Assembly (NCBI RefSeq): GCF_964340395.1
Contig: NC_135563.1
Location: 8,153,655 to 8,171,154 of the forward strand
Length of the DNA stretch: 17,500 bases
Reading direction: 5' to 3'
Origin: Glandiceps talaboti
Taxonomy: Eukaryota; Hemichordata; Enteropneusta; Spengelidae
Shown: positions 8,783-17,500 of the stretch, one piece after another
Numbering within the stretch: the stretch's first letter is position 1
How the letters are laid out: each line of letters opens with the position of its first letter
Made by a program: the position numbers and the translations under genes
Notes under the pieces: model-generated
Told to the model about the DNA's origin: nothing
The model's database searches: none
Seen by the model: the letters and a program-made list of their open reading frames with translations, nothing else

Positions 8783-9245
8783 GGGGACAGCTAATCCACT
8801 CTTGTTGCACACACACAAAGGCTGGCGAATTTGTTAGTCGAAATACAAGGCTGAAATTGCTTTTTCAAATGACGGACATCGCATCGTTACATGTGCAGTT
8901 TGATCCCTCATCAACGACAACACAGCTGGTATAACGCTGCGCATGATGGGGACTCCCGACCCAACCAGTTTAAGAACAGGGGTGGACACCTGCCAGCCCA
9001 TTCGATGTACACGTGTATTATGATGTTTAGTAGTCATACAGCTTTGATTTCTGAAGTAGTCAATATGATATCATAAAAATGCTGTCAGTTTAGTGGCATT
9101 TGTACCTTGAGGAATTGATCTGCCAGGAGTACTGAGAAACGTCTGGTTTGGTAGAGCGGGTGAATGCTCCGAAATGACACCTTCTAAATTGTGAAGTGCG
9201 ACCTCAACGGGAAAACACCCTTGGTCTTGTACACACAAAAAGAAG
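8783..9245. promoter_or_regulatory. Divergent promoter region shared by TRUB1 (-) and SMIM19 (+)
   Basis: Only 463 bp separate the two start codons, so both 5' UTRs and promoters must lie here unless upstream non-coding exons exist. The stretch has more CpG than its surroundings (gacggacatcgcatcgttac, acgctgcgcatgatgg). It includes TGCGCAT near 8938, which resembles an NRF1 half-site. There is no clear TATA box. No coding exon was recognised inside it. Confidence 0.55.
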
Positions 9246-12118
9246 ATGGCTGACCTAGACGATCGAGAGTTTGCGGAGAAATTTGGTCATTTACCACCGG
9301 AACATGTTGAACTTATGTGGCATGATGCAACCAACATATACCTAGTTGTTATTATACTTAGTATAGTGATTATTGTATATTTTAAAAGGTGAGTAACTCT
9401 GTGAATGGGATTTACACGTCATCAATGCTCAAATACTTCCGGTGTTTTCCACCGCAGGTGCTCCTCCAAACTTAGTTCAACTTCTAGTTCTAATACGCTA
9501 GCTGCAATGTTTTATTTTTGTTTTGGAACTTTTTATCGTTCCGGGGTTTGCACTCAAAGTTAGTTTTGAGTGCAAGTCCCGGAACGATAAAAAGCTCAAA
9601 ACAAAACCTTAACTGACAATACAAAATATACATGTATGATTGCAGCTACATAGCCAGGCTAGTATTTACAGCTAAAATGGTGTTGGTTTGGTGTTTCACT
9701 CATGCAACATGGCATTTATTATACCACACACCCTCAGAAAACATACCATATGGTTGCTGTGTTATTGGTTTCTTCTCATCAGACGTGCAGCCATTACAAA
9801 TTGGAAGAACAAGTTTATAGTGTCTTGTCAAGTTAATGTCAGTTTGAGTATCCACTATTTCTTGCAAGACTTCACACTTTTTGCGATTTTATTTTTTTTT
9901 TCACAAATTCATTAAACAGAGTTTAGGGTCGGCATGCAGAACTAGGTGGAGTCAGGTAACCGGAACCACAGAATTTTTTTTTATTAGGCCACAGTAGAGT
10001 ACATGGATAATACAAATGTTGTAATGGTAGATAACTCTTTATTATAACAGAGCTGCATTCTCTACCATATTACAGTGTCTACATATAACTTGTCACTGTT
10101 TATGTCTCTCCATTGACTTCATGTATTCATTTTTGTTTTCAGAAATAAGAGGAAAATAATGAGATATCTTCCAGTTAATATGTTTAGAAGACGAGATGAT
10201 TTATATGCCGATACCACAGAACAAGATGAAGAATTAAAAAGAGTTCGACTTCGACAACAACTAGACATGTACTATCAATGTGAGTAAATATAGACTTGAT
10301 GTTTATCTTGTTTATTTATTTATTTATTTATTAAACTTCGACAATAAGTCAGGGGAAAAAGTCGCACAGGTGGCAAGCACCTATATAAGAGCAACCCTCC
10401 ACATACAACAAATGGATAAACAAACAAGAACATATTAAAAACAGTAAATACAATATATAAAAAAATATACACTAACGAATAACATACGAGAACAGAATTA
10501 AGAAATACGACACTTGGCACAATGACATCGATTGACCCATGTGCAAGTATTAAAAGACAAAAAACTACTTTCCAAAAGATTTCTATAAAATATACGGAGA
10601 TCGTTTTTATATGAGTTGACACTTACTGCAAACGGCAAGTCCGATTTGACTGGGCAAGCGTTCCATGTATAAAATATTCTGTTAAAAAATGACTGTCGGA
10701 ATGCTTCACTGCGAAATTGTGGCATTTTCAGTAAGCTATCATCGTCTGATTTGAAATGTACATATTTATCAATATTAAGATCGTAATCGTTATTTATACA
10801 TTTCCAAAAGAATACGCAATCAGACATCGCTCTTCTGCAGCTAAGAGGAAGGAGGTTTAAGGAAACAAGACGATCTTTATAATCAACCCCTTTACATTGA
10901 TTGTAACCAAGAATGTATTGGTAGCCTGTTTACATCCTGATCTGGGATTTTGATTTGCTGTTGCACTATTATGCATGAACAGCAAATGCTTAAGAGTGTG
11001 GTTGAACATTATATGCTCAATCTGATTGGTTTGAAAAAAATGCACTCAAACTGATTGGTCACAATGGGGAGTGATAACGTCCATCAGCCTAGTTGACTAT
11101 ATTCAAATTAAGTCATTATGTAAATGTACCTTCATTGAGATGAGCACAAAAGTGACTTAATTTACATATGATGTCATCGTAATATTATGTAAATATACTA
11201 CATGTACAAATATACATGTTGTCATTGGGGCATGGCCAAATTAATTGGTTGTTTTTGATAGCATTACAATATTGGTTCATGAGACATTGAAGTGAAATCA
11301 CTTTTCGCGCTGTAAACTAGACTGTAAGATACATTGTGTTGTTACGCCCTCAGTGGCCAGAGGTTTTGATCGACGTGTGAGGGCGCCCCATTATGGTGTA
11401 CTTTACAGACTAAAATGTAAACAGGCTATTTCGATGTAATGCACCTGAATTCAATAGGTTATCTCTCAGGATAACAGAGTGATTGAATTCTCTTTACCTG
11501 AAATAGAATATTACCAGCTAGGTACATCATACAAATAAAACTTATACATTTTCTCGGTTGACACCATGATTTCTACTCCGCCTACATCACATAGGCTCAC
11601 AGGAAAATCAGTCAGTGATTTTGCTAAGGGTGATAAATAGGTAAAATCTACCCGGGTTCCCATGTCATTTTACCTGGGTTCCCAAAACAAAATTTCAATA
11701 CTAGTAAACTCTATGGGGAATTATTGCCAGCATTACCCTTTTCCCCCATTCTATTCTGTTATCGGGGTTCCCAACCTTAGCAAAAACATTGTCAGTTGGC
11801 ATTCTTGTGCTATTTTGACCCTCTAACTTGATGTAAAATATTATAACTAGTATTTGAGGGTTGTATGGGAAATATATGACAATGTTTTGAATGTGAATTT
11901 TTTAATGACTACATGTTTGTATATATGGTGAATGTTATAGACTCGCTTTTATTTTATAACTTTTTGTATTTTGACACACACAAAAAAGAAATTACTTTCT
12001 TGTAAGACTAAAACCATTTTCATATTTATTAATTTCAGCTAGGAAATATGAACAGAGTAAGACTAGAGAAGATGGAAAGACTAACAGTGATAACAGTGTT
12101 GCAGTGAATATGATGTGA
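9246..12118 (+). CDS. SMIM19: SMIM19-like small integral membrane protein, 3 exons
   Basis: Exons are 9246-9388, 10143-10279 and 12039-12118 (stop tga at 12116-12118): 360 nt, 119 residues. Donors are gtgagt and gtgagt; acceptors are ttttcag and aatttcag; phases match. The N-terminus is acidic (MADLDDREFAEKFGH), followed by WHDATNIYLVVIILSIVIIV. One membrane segment spans about residues 31-46 and is capped by KRNKRKIMR. A charged tail contains LRQQLDMYYQSRKYEQ. WxxATNxYLxVI, KRNKRxIMR and LRQQLxMYxxSRKY are the conserved landmarks of vertebrate SMIM19 (about 107 residues), recognised from memory. The basic stretch after the membrane segment suggests a cytosolic C-terminus. No molecular function is established from sequence. 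The start has agaagATGg context and is the only methionine before the conserved block. Confidence 0.9.
9499..9648. mobile_element. Fold-back element family B, copy 2, in SMIM19 intron 1
   Basis: Outer ends are TAGCTGCAAT (9499-9508) and ATTGCAGCTA (9639-9648), identical to the ends of the 8366-8532 element. Inside, arms 9516-9558 and 9565-9606 pair over about 42 bp with few mismatches around a 6-nt loop. The arm words TGTTTTGG and ACTTTTTA are shared with copy 1. No clear target duplication is seen at this copy. Confidence 0.7.
10308..10922 (-). mobile_element. 5'-truncated LINE tail, antisense in SMIM19 intron 2
   Basis: The minus strand encodes the end of a reverse-transcriptase ORF2: YKDRLVSLNLLPLSCRRAM, SDCVFFWKCINN, then FRQSFFNRIFYTWNACP and SVNSYKNDLRIFYRN, ending WVNRCHCAKCRIS and a stop at about 10498. 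The LNLLPLSxRR, FFxKC, FFNRxxxxWN, SVNSxKNxL and C-x-C-x2-C pattern is typical of CR1/L2-like LINE C-termini (family knowledge). A 3' UTR follows and ends in a short tandem tail, (TTTA)n on the plus strand at 10308-10332. The reading frame meets a stop just above 10922, where a TA-flanked element begins. Confidence 0.8.
10924..11426. mobile_element. Candidate TA-flanked MITE adjoining the LINE tail
   Basis: GCCTGTTTACAT (10924-10935) is mirrored exactly by ATGTAAACAGGC (11415-11426), and both ends are flanked by TA (10922-10923 and 11427-11428), as expected of a Tc1/mariner-type insertion. The 503-bp interior has no ORF. It holds smaller hairpins: ttgctgtt/aacagcaa near 10957-10986, aaattaagtca/tgacttaattt near 11105-11162, and cgccctca/tgagggcg near 11345-11386. 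The ends are short, so the assignment is tentative. Confidence 0.45.
11601..11800. repeat. Possible small inverted-repeat element in SMIM19 intron 2
   Basis: TTTTGCTAAGG (11619-11629) is mirrored by CCTTAGCAAAA (11775-11785), with weaker complementarity extending outward (gtcagtga / cattgtcag). The interval contains three copies of GGGTTCCC-type words. No target duplication is evident. Confidence 0.3.
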
Positions 12119-12646
12119 GGATATGGGACAATCATAGCAGACTGCATGACTATGAACCAAGTGTGGGGTTTACTATGCTATACTAGACTACTTATCTGTG
12201 GACTAAGTGAGAAGTTACACAGAACAATTAGGTGGATGGAACTCACTGCGGCGTTTCCGTAAATATAATATGAACTTAGACAAAGATACCTGACAATGGA
12301 CTCAATGAGGAGTTTACATAAATCAATGGGGTACATTGGACTCACTGTAGCTTTGAGCAAATCGTACCATACACAACCATCAACTGGAATCGATAGTCGT
12401 TGGAAAATATTGATCACATTTTAAACTTCTTTGACTATCACAGTTCTTGTGGCATGCAAAATTGGACATCGTCTTTTCCTGTTTGCAATATTAGGATTAC
12501 ATATCTATTGACCTTGTGAGGGCGCTGTGATCATGTGATGTAGTATATCTTGGTTGGTTTTTATCCATCCTTTTGTCCTCTATATTTATCCAGTCTTTAG
12601 GAGTGCTCGTGAATAATCACATTCCAGCGTTCTTTATACATTTGGC
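12119..12646 (+). other. SMIM19 3' UTR
   Basis: The sequence from the stop codon to the first AATAAA contains no other coding signal. At about 12195-12370 the words tggactcactg and gtttacataaat recur four times with 41-60 nt spacing, an old decayed tandem repeat. Confidence 0.6.
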
Positions 12647-12652
12647 AATAAA
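12647..12652 (+). terminator. Poly(A) signal AATAAA for SMIM19
   Basis: This is the first canonical hexamer downstream of the SMIM19 stop codon (529 bases after it), in the context ggcaataaagtatctg. Confidence 0.6.
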
Positions 12653-12729
12653 GTATCTGAATCTGAATATAGGACACTCACACCCGGCCTAACTTAGTAT
12701 CATGTCTCTGAACTGACTGTAACTGTTCA

Positions 12730-13076
12730 AGTGGCCATATGGATGAGAATTTGGTATTTATTTTGGATTTTTATGTGATAAAACAGTTTCACTAAGTTTT
12801 TCTACTTGAAAAAATAATTTGAAATAACATATACCAAGTCCATGTTCATAACTCAATACATTGCAAAAAGATGCAAAAAGTGCAAAAAGTTTGTTATTGT
12901 ACGTACAATAACAAACATTTTACACATTGTTTAATGTTTTTGCTGTTTATTGAGTTGTGAACATAGACTTGGTATATGTTATTTCACATTATTTTTTCAA
13001 GTAGAAAAACTTAGTGAAGCTGTTTTATCAAATAAAAATCCAAAATAAATACCAAATTCTCATCCATATGGCCACT
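12730..13076. mobile_element. Fold-back MITE family A, copy 2, TTCA duplication
   Basis: Ends AGTGGCCATATGGATGAGAA and the reverse complement enclose long inverted arms and a central tgttattgtacgtacaataa palindrome. Flanking direct repeats are TTCA (12726-12729 and 13077-13080) rather than TTAA. No coding capacity. Confidence 0.9.
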
Positions 13077-13445
13077 TTCATGTTTACTGGTTAACCCTAA
13101 CAATGTTACACTGATTCAATTACATGAAATTCTGTTACATGGGCACTCTTTGGAAATTACTGAGCATATTTTTTGTATGATTAATTTGACAATATGAACT
13201 ATTCTGCTAAAAAAAAGAAAAAGTTTGTCAATACCTATCAACAGGACACATAATGTTGATATACTGTGTATAAAATAATGCACATGGAAAGGATTTATTT
13301 TTTATTTAAATTTACGTTTTAAATTGGGTGAGAGGAAAAGATAACTTTCACACTATGGTTTTGACATGTTGGGTGAGTTAAGGTGTACTAAACAAGGAAA
13401 GTCAGACTTCATTTTATACAGGAATTATAACTTTGCTGCATTGTG

Positions 13446-13595
13446 ATGGACTTCGGTCCATACTGGTCTACTCTCAGAATCTTTAGAACTGTGTGGTTAT
13501 ATCATTATCGGTTATTTGGCATCAAGAATGATGCAGATTACATCAGGTATATCCAAACAACTCAACAAAGCTGCCGTTATTTTTCTACAGTTTGA
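13446..13595 (+). CDS. Weak 49-codon ORF or possible first coding exon, unrecognised
   Basis: The ORF starts MDFGPYWSTLRIFRTVWLYH and continues YRLFGIKNDADYIRY, then ends after 49 residues. Its composition (aromatic plus basic) is less repeat-like than its surroundings. An acceptor-like tttatacag lies 25 bases before the ATG, an in-frame stop lies upstream, and a possible donor (CATCAG|GTATAT) occurs after the codons for DYIR. I do not recognise the protein and found no convincing downstream exon. Chance is a serious alternative. Confidence 0.15.
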   Translation: MDFGPYWSTLRIFRTVWLYHYRLFGIKNDADYIRYIQTTQQSCRYFSTV

Positions 13596-13615
13596 TTTGT
13601 CTATACTAACCTGTA

Positions 13616-13992
13616 GTCATGATGGTTGAATGGTTAGAGTGGCCGGCTTGGAATCTGCAGGTTTGAGCCTCATCACTACCCATTTGTTTCTGAATGGCTA
13701 GAATCCTTGGGCAAGATTTGAGCCATTATTGTGACCCAGTCAACCCAGCTGTATAATTGGGGACCTGGTAGGATAGAGGTTGTGATATGAATGCTGTGAT
13801 CCTATGCGTTTATAGAGGTTGCACTTGGACTGTACATGTAGTATGCTCCCCAGGGAGTTGAGGAAGTATAAAGGGCAATTGTGTCGCTATTCCTCTGTGC
13901 CAGGGGTAATAATTGTGAATGTCTGGAGCTCTCAGGAGAACAGGCGCATTATAAATACATTTTATTATATTATTATTATTATTTTTATATAA
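13616..13992 (+). mobile_element. tRNA-derived SINE, family 2, plus-strand copy
   Basis: The head has a tRNA-promoter-like layout: ggttgaatggttagagtgg as an A-box-like word and ggtttgagcctc as the B-box-like word. The body contains cagtcaacccagctg, ggatagaggttg and cccagggagttgagga. It ends in gcgcattataaataca followed by a (TTA)n tail to about 13992. The family is repeated antisense at 5865-6186. Confidence 0.75.
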
Positions 13993-14050
13993 ATATGATG
14001 CAACATATCACTGATATTCTGTCTAACATCATCACAAATTGTCATTTTAA

Positions 14051-14382
14051 AGTGGCCATATGGATGAGGATTGGGTATTTATTTTGGATTTTAATTCATA
14101 AAATAAGCTTCCTACTTGAAAATCAATGTGAAACAGCACATGCCAAGTTCATGTTTGTAACTCAATAAATCACCAAAGATTATTAAATGTGTAAAATCTT
14201 TGTTATTGTATGTATAATAACAAACTTTTTATACATTTTTTTTTAGCTTTTTGCAATGAGTTGGGTTACAAACACAGACTTTGTCAATGTTGTTTCACAT
14301 TGATTTTTCAAGCCATAAAAAAATTGTTTTATAAATTAAAAATCCAAAATAAATACCCAATCCTCATCCACATATGGCCACT
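14051..14382. mobile_element. Fold-back MITE family A, copy 3, TTAA duplication
   Basis: Ends AGTGGCCATATGGATGAGGA and the complement (right end has one extra ca: catccacatatgg) enclose the same arms as the other copies. It is flanked by TTAA (14047-14050 and 14383-14386). The central tgttattgtatgtataataaca palindrome is kept in part. Length is 332 bp and there is no coding capacity. Confidence 0.9.
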
Positions 14383-14456
14383 TTAATAACTGTATGGTTT
14401 CATGATGATATTACAAATATGATGGATAAGCAAAAGTCGTTGTACTGCATAACATG

Positions 14457-14647
14457 ACAGAACCCCATGAGATGTGAGTGCAAGTGTGGCATACTCAGGG
14501 TATTTGTACGAGTGCTTGCAATATTCTCTGTGGTATACTTCCCTGAGTGAAAGTACAGCAGAAAACACTGCAAGCCTGAGTGCAAATACCCCTGATATGA
14601 GTATGTGTACATACCCACACTGGCACTCACATGTCATGGGGTTCTGT
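14457..14647. mobile_element. Fold-back element family C (191 bp)
   Basis: ACAGAACCCCATGA at 14457 is mirrored by TCATGGGGTTCTGT ending at 14647. The terminal 33 bp pair with two mismatches, and weaker pairing continues inward (cagggtatttg, gcttgca). Both strands therefore show near-identical spurious peptides. No clear target duplication. Confidence 0.7.
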
Positions 14648-14990
14648 TATTATTACATTATAAACATGTATTCATCTGAAACAGCAAATTTCCATGAAAA
14701 TCGTTCTGTACGATCGCACAGTTTTGTGTGCAAGGAACAATGGTGTCCTAATTTGCATATTATTTGCATGAAGGTATATTTTCTGTGTATGTGCACGCAC
14801 TGTTGCAAGTAATCACTGACTCATATGTAATAATGCAATGCGTACTTCAGTTTAACATATTGGTAGCTACCATGGGCAGTGAGGAGGATGGGTACATTTA
14901 TGATTATCAAGTACATTATCAAATACAACCCTTAACACTAAAGTAATGCATTTTCTGTATATACCACAATCATTATAGTATCCACATCAT

Positions 14991-15089
14991 GTGTAAAAGT
15001 ATAGTTTTCATTTGCTACTTGACCATATTAGAAAGGCCATATACTTGGCTTGTATTAAATAAACCAATTGAAACAGTATACTTTTACAC
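14991..15089. repeat. 99-bp hairpin with 12-bp perfect inverted ends
   Basis: GTGTAAAAGTAT (14991-15002) pairs with ATACTTTTACAC (15078-15089). Imperfect pairing continues inward for about 12 bp (gttttcatttg / caattgaaac). It could be a minimal MITE. No target duplication was seen. Confidence 0.45.
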
Positions 15090-15820
15090 TCGATATGAAT
15101 GCTATAAACGAGTGTAGCACATATAGAAAGTGCTTTACTTCAATGTTACTAGTTGTAAACGTTCATGTCATGCATCCCATTGCAATCTAGGAGTTTCGAT
15201 ATTCAACATGAACCAAAAATAATTGATCATGGAGAATAAAGAAGTTTTCCACAGTCTTTGAGTTGATGAATGCAAAAGATACATTCAAATTTACAAAGGA
15301 CCTCAACAAGTAAGGCAGACCTTTGGAAACATGAATATATATTTTATACGAAAAGTATACCTGCTTTGTTTTTTATTTCTGGAAAAAATTTTGATGGTCC
15401 TTACGTTGTTAATATCATGTGACTGATGAACAACCAAACTCTAAACTATTATGGAATTGAATGTGAATGGGTTGAAAAAAGGTTGTCATGGTAACTTTCT
15501 TTAGTTTTCCAATGTGTAAATGTAACAATGTTATTATATGGTCACATTGAATTAAAATTACATTTGAATTACTATAAAATGTTGTGTTTTGTGTCTAACT
15601 ATTTGTAACTCTATTTAACTAACACAAAATATCAGCACTGTTTGTATGTTTACATTCCCATCCCACTGTATCTATCTTTGTACTACATTCCTTTCAATCC
15701 TTCATGGTGTCTTGTCCTGTCTTACTCCCTCTATGAGGCATATATGGCCAGTTTGTCCTTGTATCACCACTCTAAATATATTCAGCCATCCATCCGTGTG
15801 CTTAATGTGTGTTTGTCTAA
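15090..15820. other. No gene recognised
   Basis: AT-rich sequence with stops in all frames. I saw no exon-like stretch, tRNA or clear repeat. Confidence 0.5.
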
Positions 15821-15824
15821 TTTT

Positions 15825-16047
15825 GTGTGTGTGTGTGTGTATGTATGTATGTGTCTCTGTCTCTGTGTATGTATGTATGCATGTATGTGTGCGTGCGTGC
15901 GTGTGTGTGTATGTGTGTGTATGTATGTATGTATGTATGTATGTATGTATGTGTGTGTGTGTGCGTGCGTGCGTGCGTGTGTATGTGTGTGTATGTATGT
16001 ATGTATGTATGTATGTATGTATGTATGTATGTATGTATGTATGTATG
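15825..16047. repeat. TG/TATG/TGCG microsatellite
   Basis: A compound tract of (TG)n, (TATG)n and (TGCG)n. The order TGCG, then TGTG, then TATG occurs twice (about 15890-15950 and 15961-16047), so the tract is itself a higher-order duplication. Cys/Val/Tyr/Met frames across it are artefacts. Confidence 0.95.
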
Positions 16048-16738
16048 CACATTTATTTATGTACATTTGTAAGAACAACTACGTATGTAGAAATGATATA
16101 ATTATAAGCCATAAGAAACAAATAGTTTTTATATAAAGATATTTTAATTGCTTTGCAAACAATATTTCTGGTGCAATAGTCATAGAAGTGTATTGAATCT
16201 CTATTCAATTTCCATATCTCTTTTAGCAACTTTTTAAAAATGGTTTTATATGTACATATAGAAAGATAGATTGATTGATTTAACATGTGATAAATCAACG
16301 TAACATATTACATGGGTTTAGATAAACTTAAGGCAACATTCTCACACAGGGTTACAAAAATGTCTTTCAAAAGAAGAAATTTCAAACCAAAATGAGAAGT
16401 GCTATTGTCCAACAATCACTCCCAAATATTAAGGTATATGATAATATGTTTGTTATGTATTACCTAATCAGTGGATGGCCTGTTTCTTTTTCTAATGTTT
16501 CTGCTTTATGCATACTTCCATTTGAAAAATAATATTCAATATCACATCTCTAGATGTAGGGTATGGCTTACACAAATAGCTCACATATGTGGCCAGGGAC
16601 ACTATTTTGACCAAAAGAACTATAAATATTACACATAAATTGTCTAATTCATATTTTTTTTTAAATGTTGAAATAATGTTAACTCTCACAGTCTTGGAAA
16701 CATTGGATGGTAATGGTATTTTTAAGTTTGACTTTTCA
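16048..16738. other. No gene recognised
   Basis: AT-rich sequence without a convincing coding exon, RNA gene or transposon end. Confidence 0.45.
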
Positions 16739-16739
16739 T

Positions 16740-16945
16740 CATTCTGTTCAAGTTATTTTTACAACATTTTCTGCCCAACGCTAGAAGTTTTACAAAATGG
16801 CTGCCCAACGCTCGAAGTTTAACAAAATGGCAATATTCATCATGTTTAACATTGGAAAGTTGAACTTCAAGTTCGCAGTTCATTGTTCTGTTTGGGTTAT
16901 TTTTTTTATTCCATTTTCTGTCTTTGATGAGAGCAAAATGGAAAT
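16740..16945 (+). repeat. Small tandem duplications
   Basis: A 30-bp unit beginning ctgcccaacgct and ending tacaaaatgg is present twice in tandem (16771-16800 and 16801-16830, two or three mismatches). The preceding block (from 16740, cattctgttcaagttattttt) is loosely repeated at 16881-16940, which also ends in caaaatgg. A 72-codon frame starting at 16797 spans this; it has no recognisable domain and probably reflects the repeat. Confidence 0.5.
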
Positions 16946-17015
16946 TTCGCCATTTTCCATATTCAGCTACTCACATTTCCACGAAACGCTGGTACTTGAA
17001 GTTGGCAGTTCGTAG

Positions 17016-17500
17016 GGATATTACTCTTGTAATATCTTTTTCACTATGGTGTAGTTTTTGAGAAGTGCAGACAAAGCTTAAGCTGCGAGATTCTCGGTCT
17101 TGAGTCCCCTGACTGCAAAGACGTCGATGTAAAAACTAGCTCCGTACCAGTAAGACGAAGAGAGCGTGACCGATGAAAAACTCGTACCACAGTCTACAAA
17201 ACAATATCATTCCAAAACAAAGAACCCAACAGCAAAGATAATAAACCACTACTTGAAACCTGTAAAAAAAATCAGATTAATATATAATACAATAGAAGCA
17301 AAGCTATTTTGAGTTTGTCGTTCACGTTGGTACCCAGAGGAGGTAGTGTATTGTATCACGTTAAACTTTTAAACGACCAGAAATTTAGCTTTTTACATAC
17401 AGAGAATGTCTCAATCAAAAAGATGGTGTATTCTTGATGTATTTAACTGACGCATGTTTATGAATTTTGGAAATATAATGAAACATGCGACTTATTACTT
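17016..17500. other. Window end, no gene recognised
   Basis: A somewhat more GC-rich patch at about 17075-17190 has open frames of about 40 codons but no start, homology or good splice pair. The rest is AT-rich. A gene beginning beyond the window cannot be excluded. Confidence 0.35.

Noticed and set aside
10320-10622. 100-codon minus-strand hydrophobic open frame
   Set aside because: It is an out-of-frame shadow over the LINE tail and its 3' UTR; the LINE frame is the neighbouring one ending at about 10498.
14383-14812. Several overlapping ORFs starting MSASV on both strands
   Set aside because: They mirror each other because the region is a fold-back element.
14869-14946. Short plus-strand frame MGSEEDGYIYDYQVHYQIQP with a good ATG context
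   Set aside because: Only 24 codons, with no recognised family and no convincing donor. Not enough to call an exon.
15640-16136. Overlapping Cys/Val/Tyr/Met and His/Thr/Tyr/Ile frames
   Set aside because: Microsatellite translation on both strands.
17075-17190. GC-richer patch that might be an exon
   Set aside because: No start codon, consistent splice pair or recognisable peptide on either strand.

Overview
The window is from an AT-rich invertebrate animal nuclear genome. The three genes are split by GT-AG introns, and introns and gaps are full of short fold-back transposons, tRNA-derived SINEs, LINE tails and micro/minisatellites. The proteins look like bilaterian orthologues, and this repeat mix is common in marine invertebrates (molluscs, brachiopods, hemichordates, amphioxus). 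I cannot name the phylum from sequence alone.

Layout. (1) 1-226: antisense tail of a non-LTR retrotransposon. (2) 319-3806, plus: a complete four-exon CRAL-TRIO (alpha-tocopherol transfer protein/clavesin-like) gene of 312 codons. Intron 1 holds a decaying 39-bp minisatellite; intron 3 holds a MITE with perfect 25-bp ends. (3) 8782-4312, minus: a complete seven-exon TRUB1 tRNA pseudouridine synthase gene of 256 codons. Its introns contain a fold-back element, a SINE nested in a MITE, a splice-donor minisatellite, a second SINE and a (TATG)n tract. (4) 9246-12118, plus: a complete three-exon SMIM19-like small membrane protein gene of 119 codons. Its introns hold a second copy of the fold-back element, an antisense LINE tail and a TA-flanked element. 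(5) 12.7-17.5 kb: no recognisable gene, but two more MITE copies, a SINE, other fold-back elements and microsatellites, plus one weak 49-codon ORF at 13446.

Gene relations. The CRAL-TRIO gene and TRUB1 converge tail to tail, with oppositely directed AATAAA signals only 5 bp apart near 4200. TRUB1 and SMIM19 diverge head to head with 463 bp between start codons, suggesting a shared bidirectional promoter. The products act in different processes (lipid carriage, RNA modification, an uncharacterised membrane role), so there is no evidence of one pathway.

The most unusual signal is in TRUB1 intron 3. The exon 3 / intron 3 junction, including the last coding bases and the GTAAGT donor, has been amplified into an array of alternating 28- and 30-nt monomers. 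This leaves 11 further near-perfect donor sites directly downstream of the genuine one. All gene models were spliced by eye, without transcript data.
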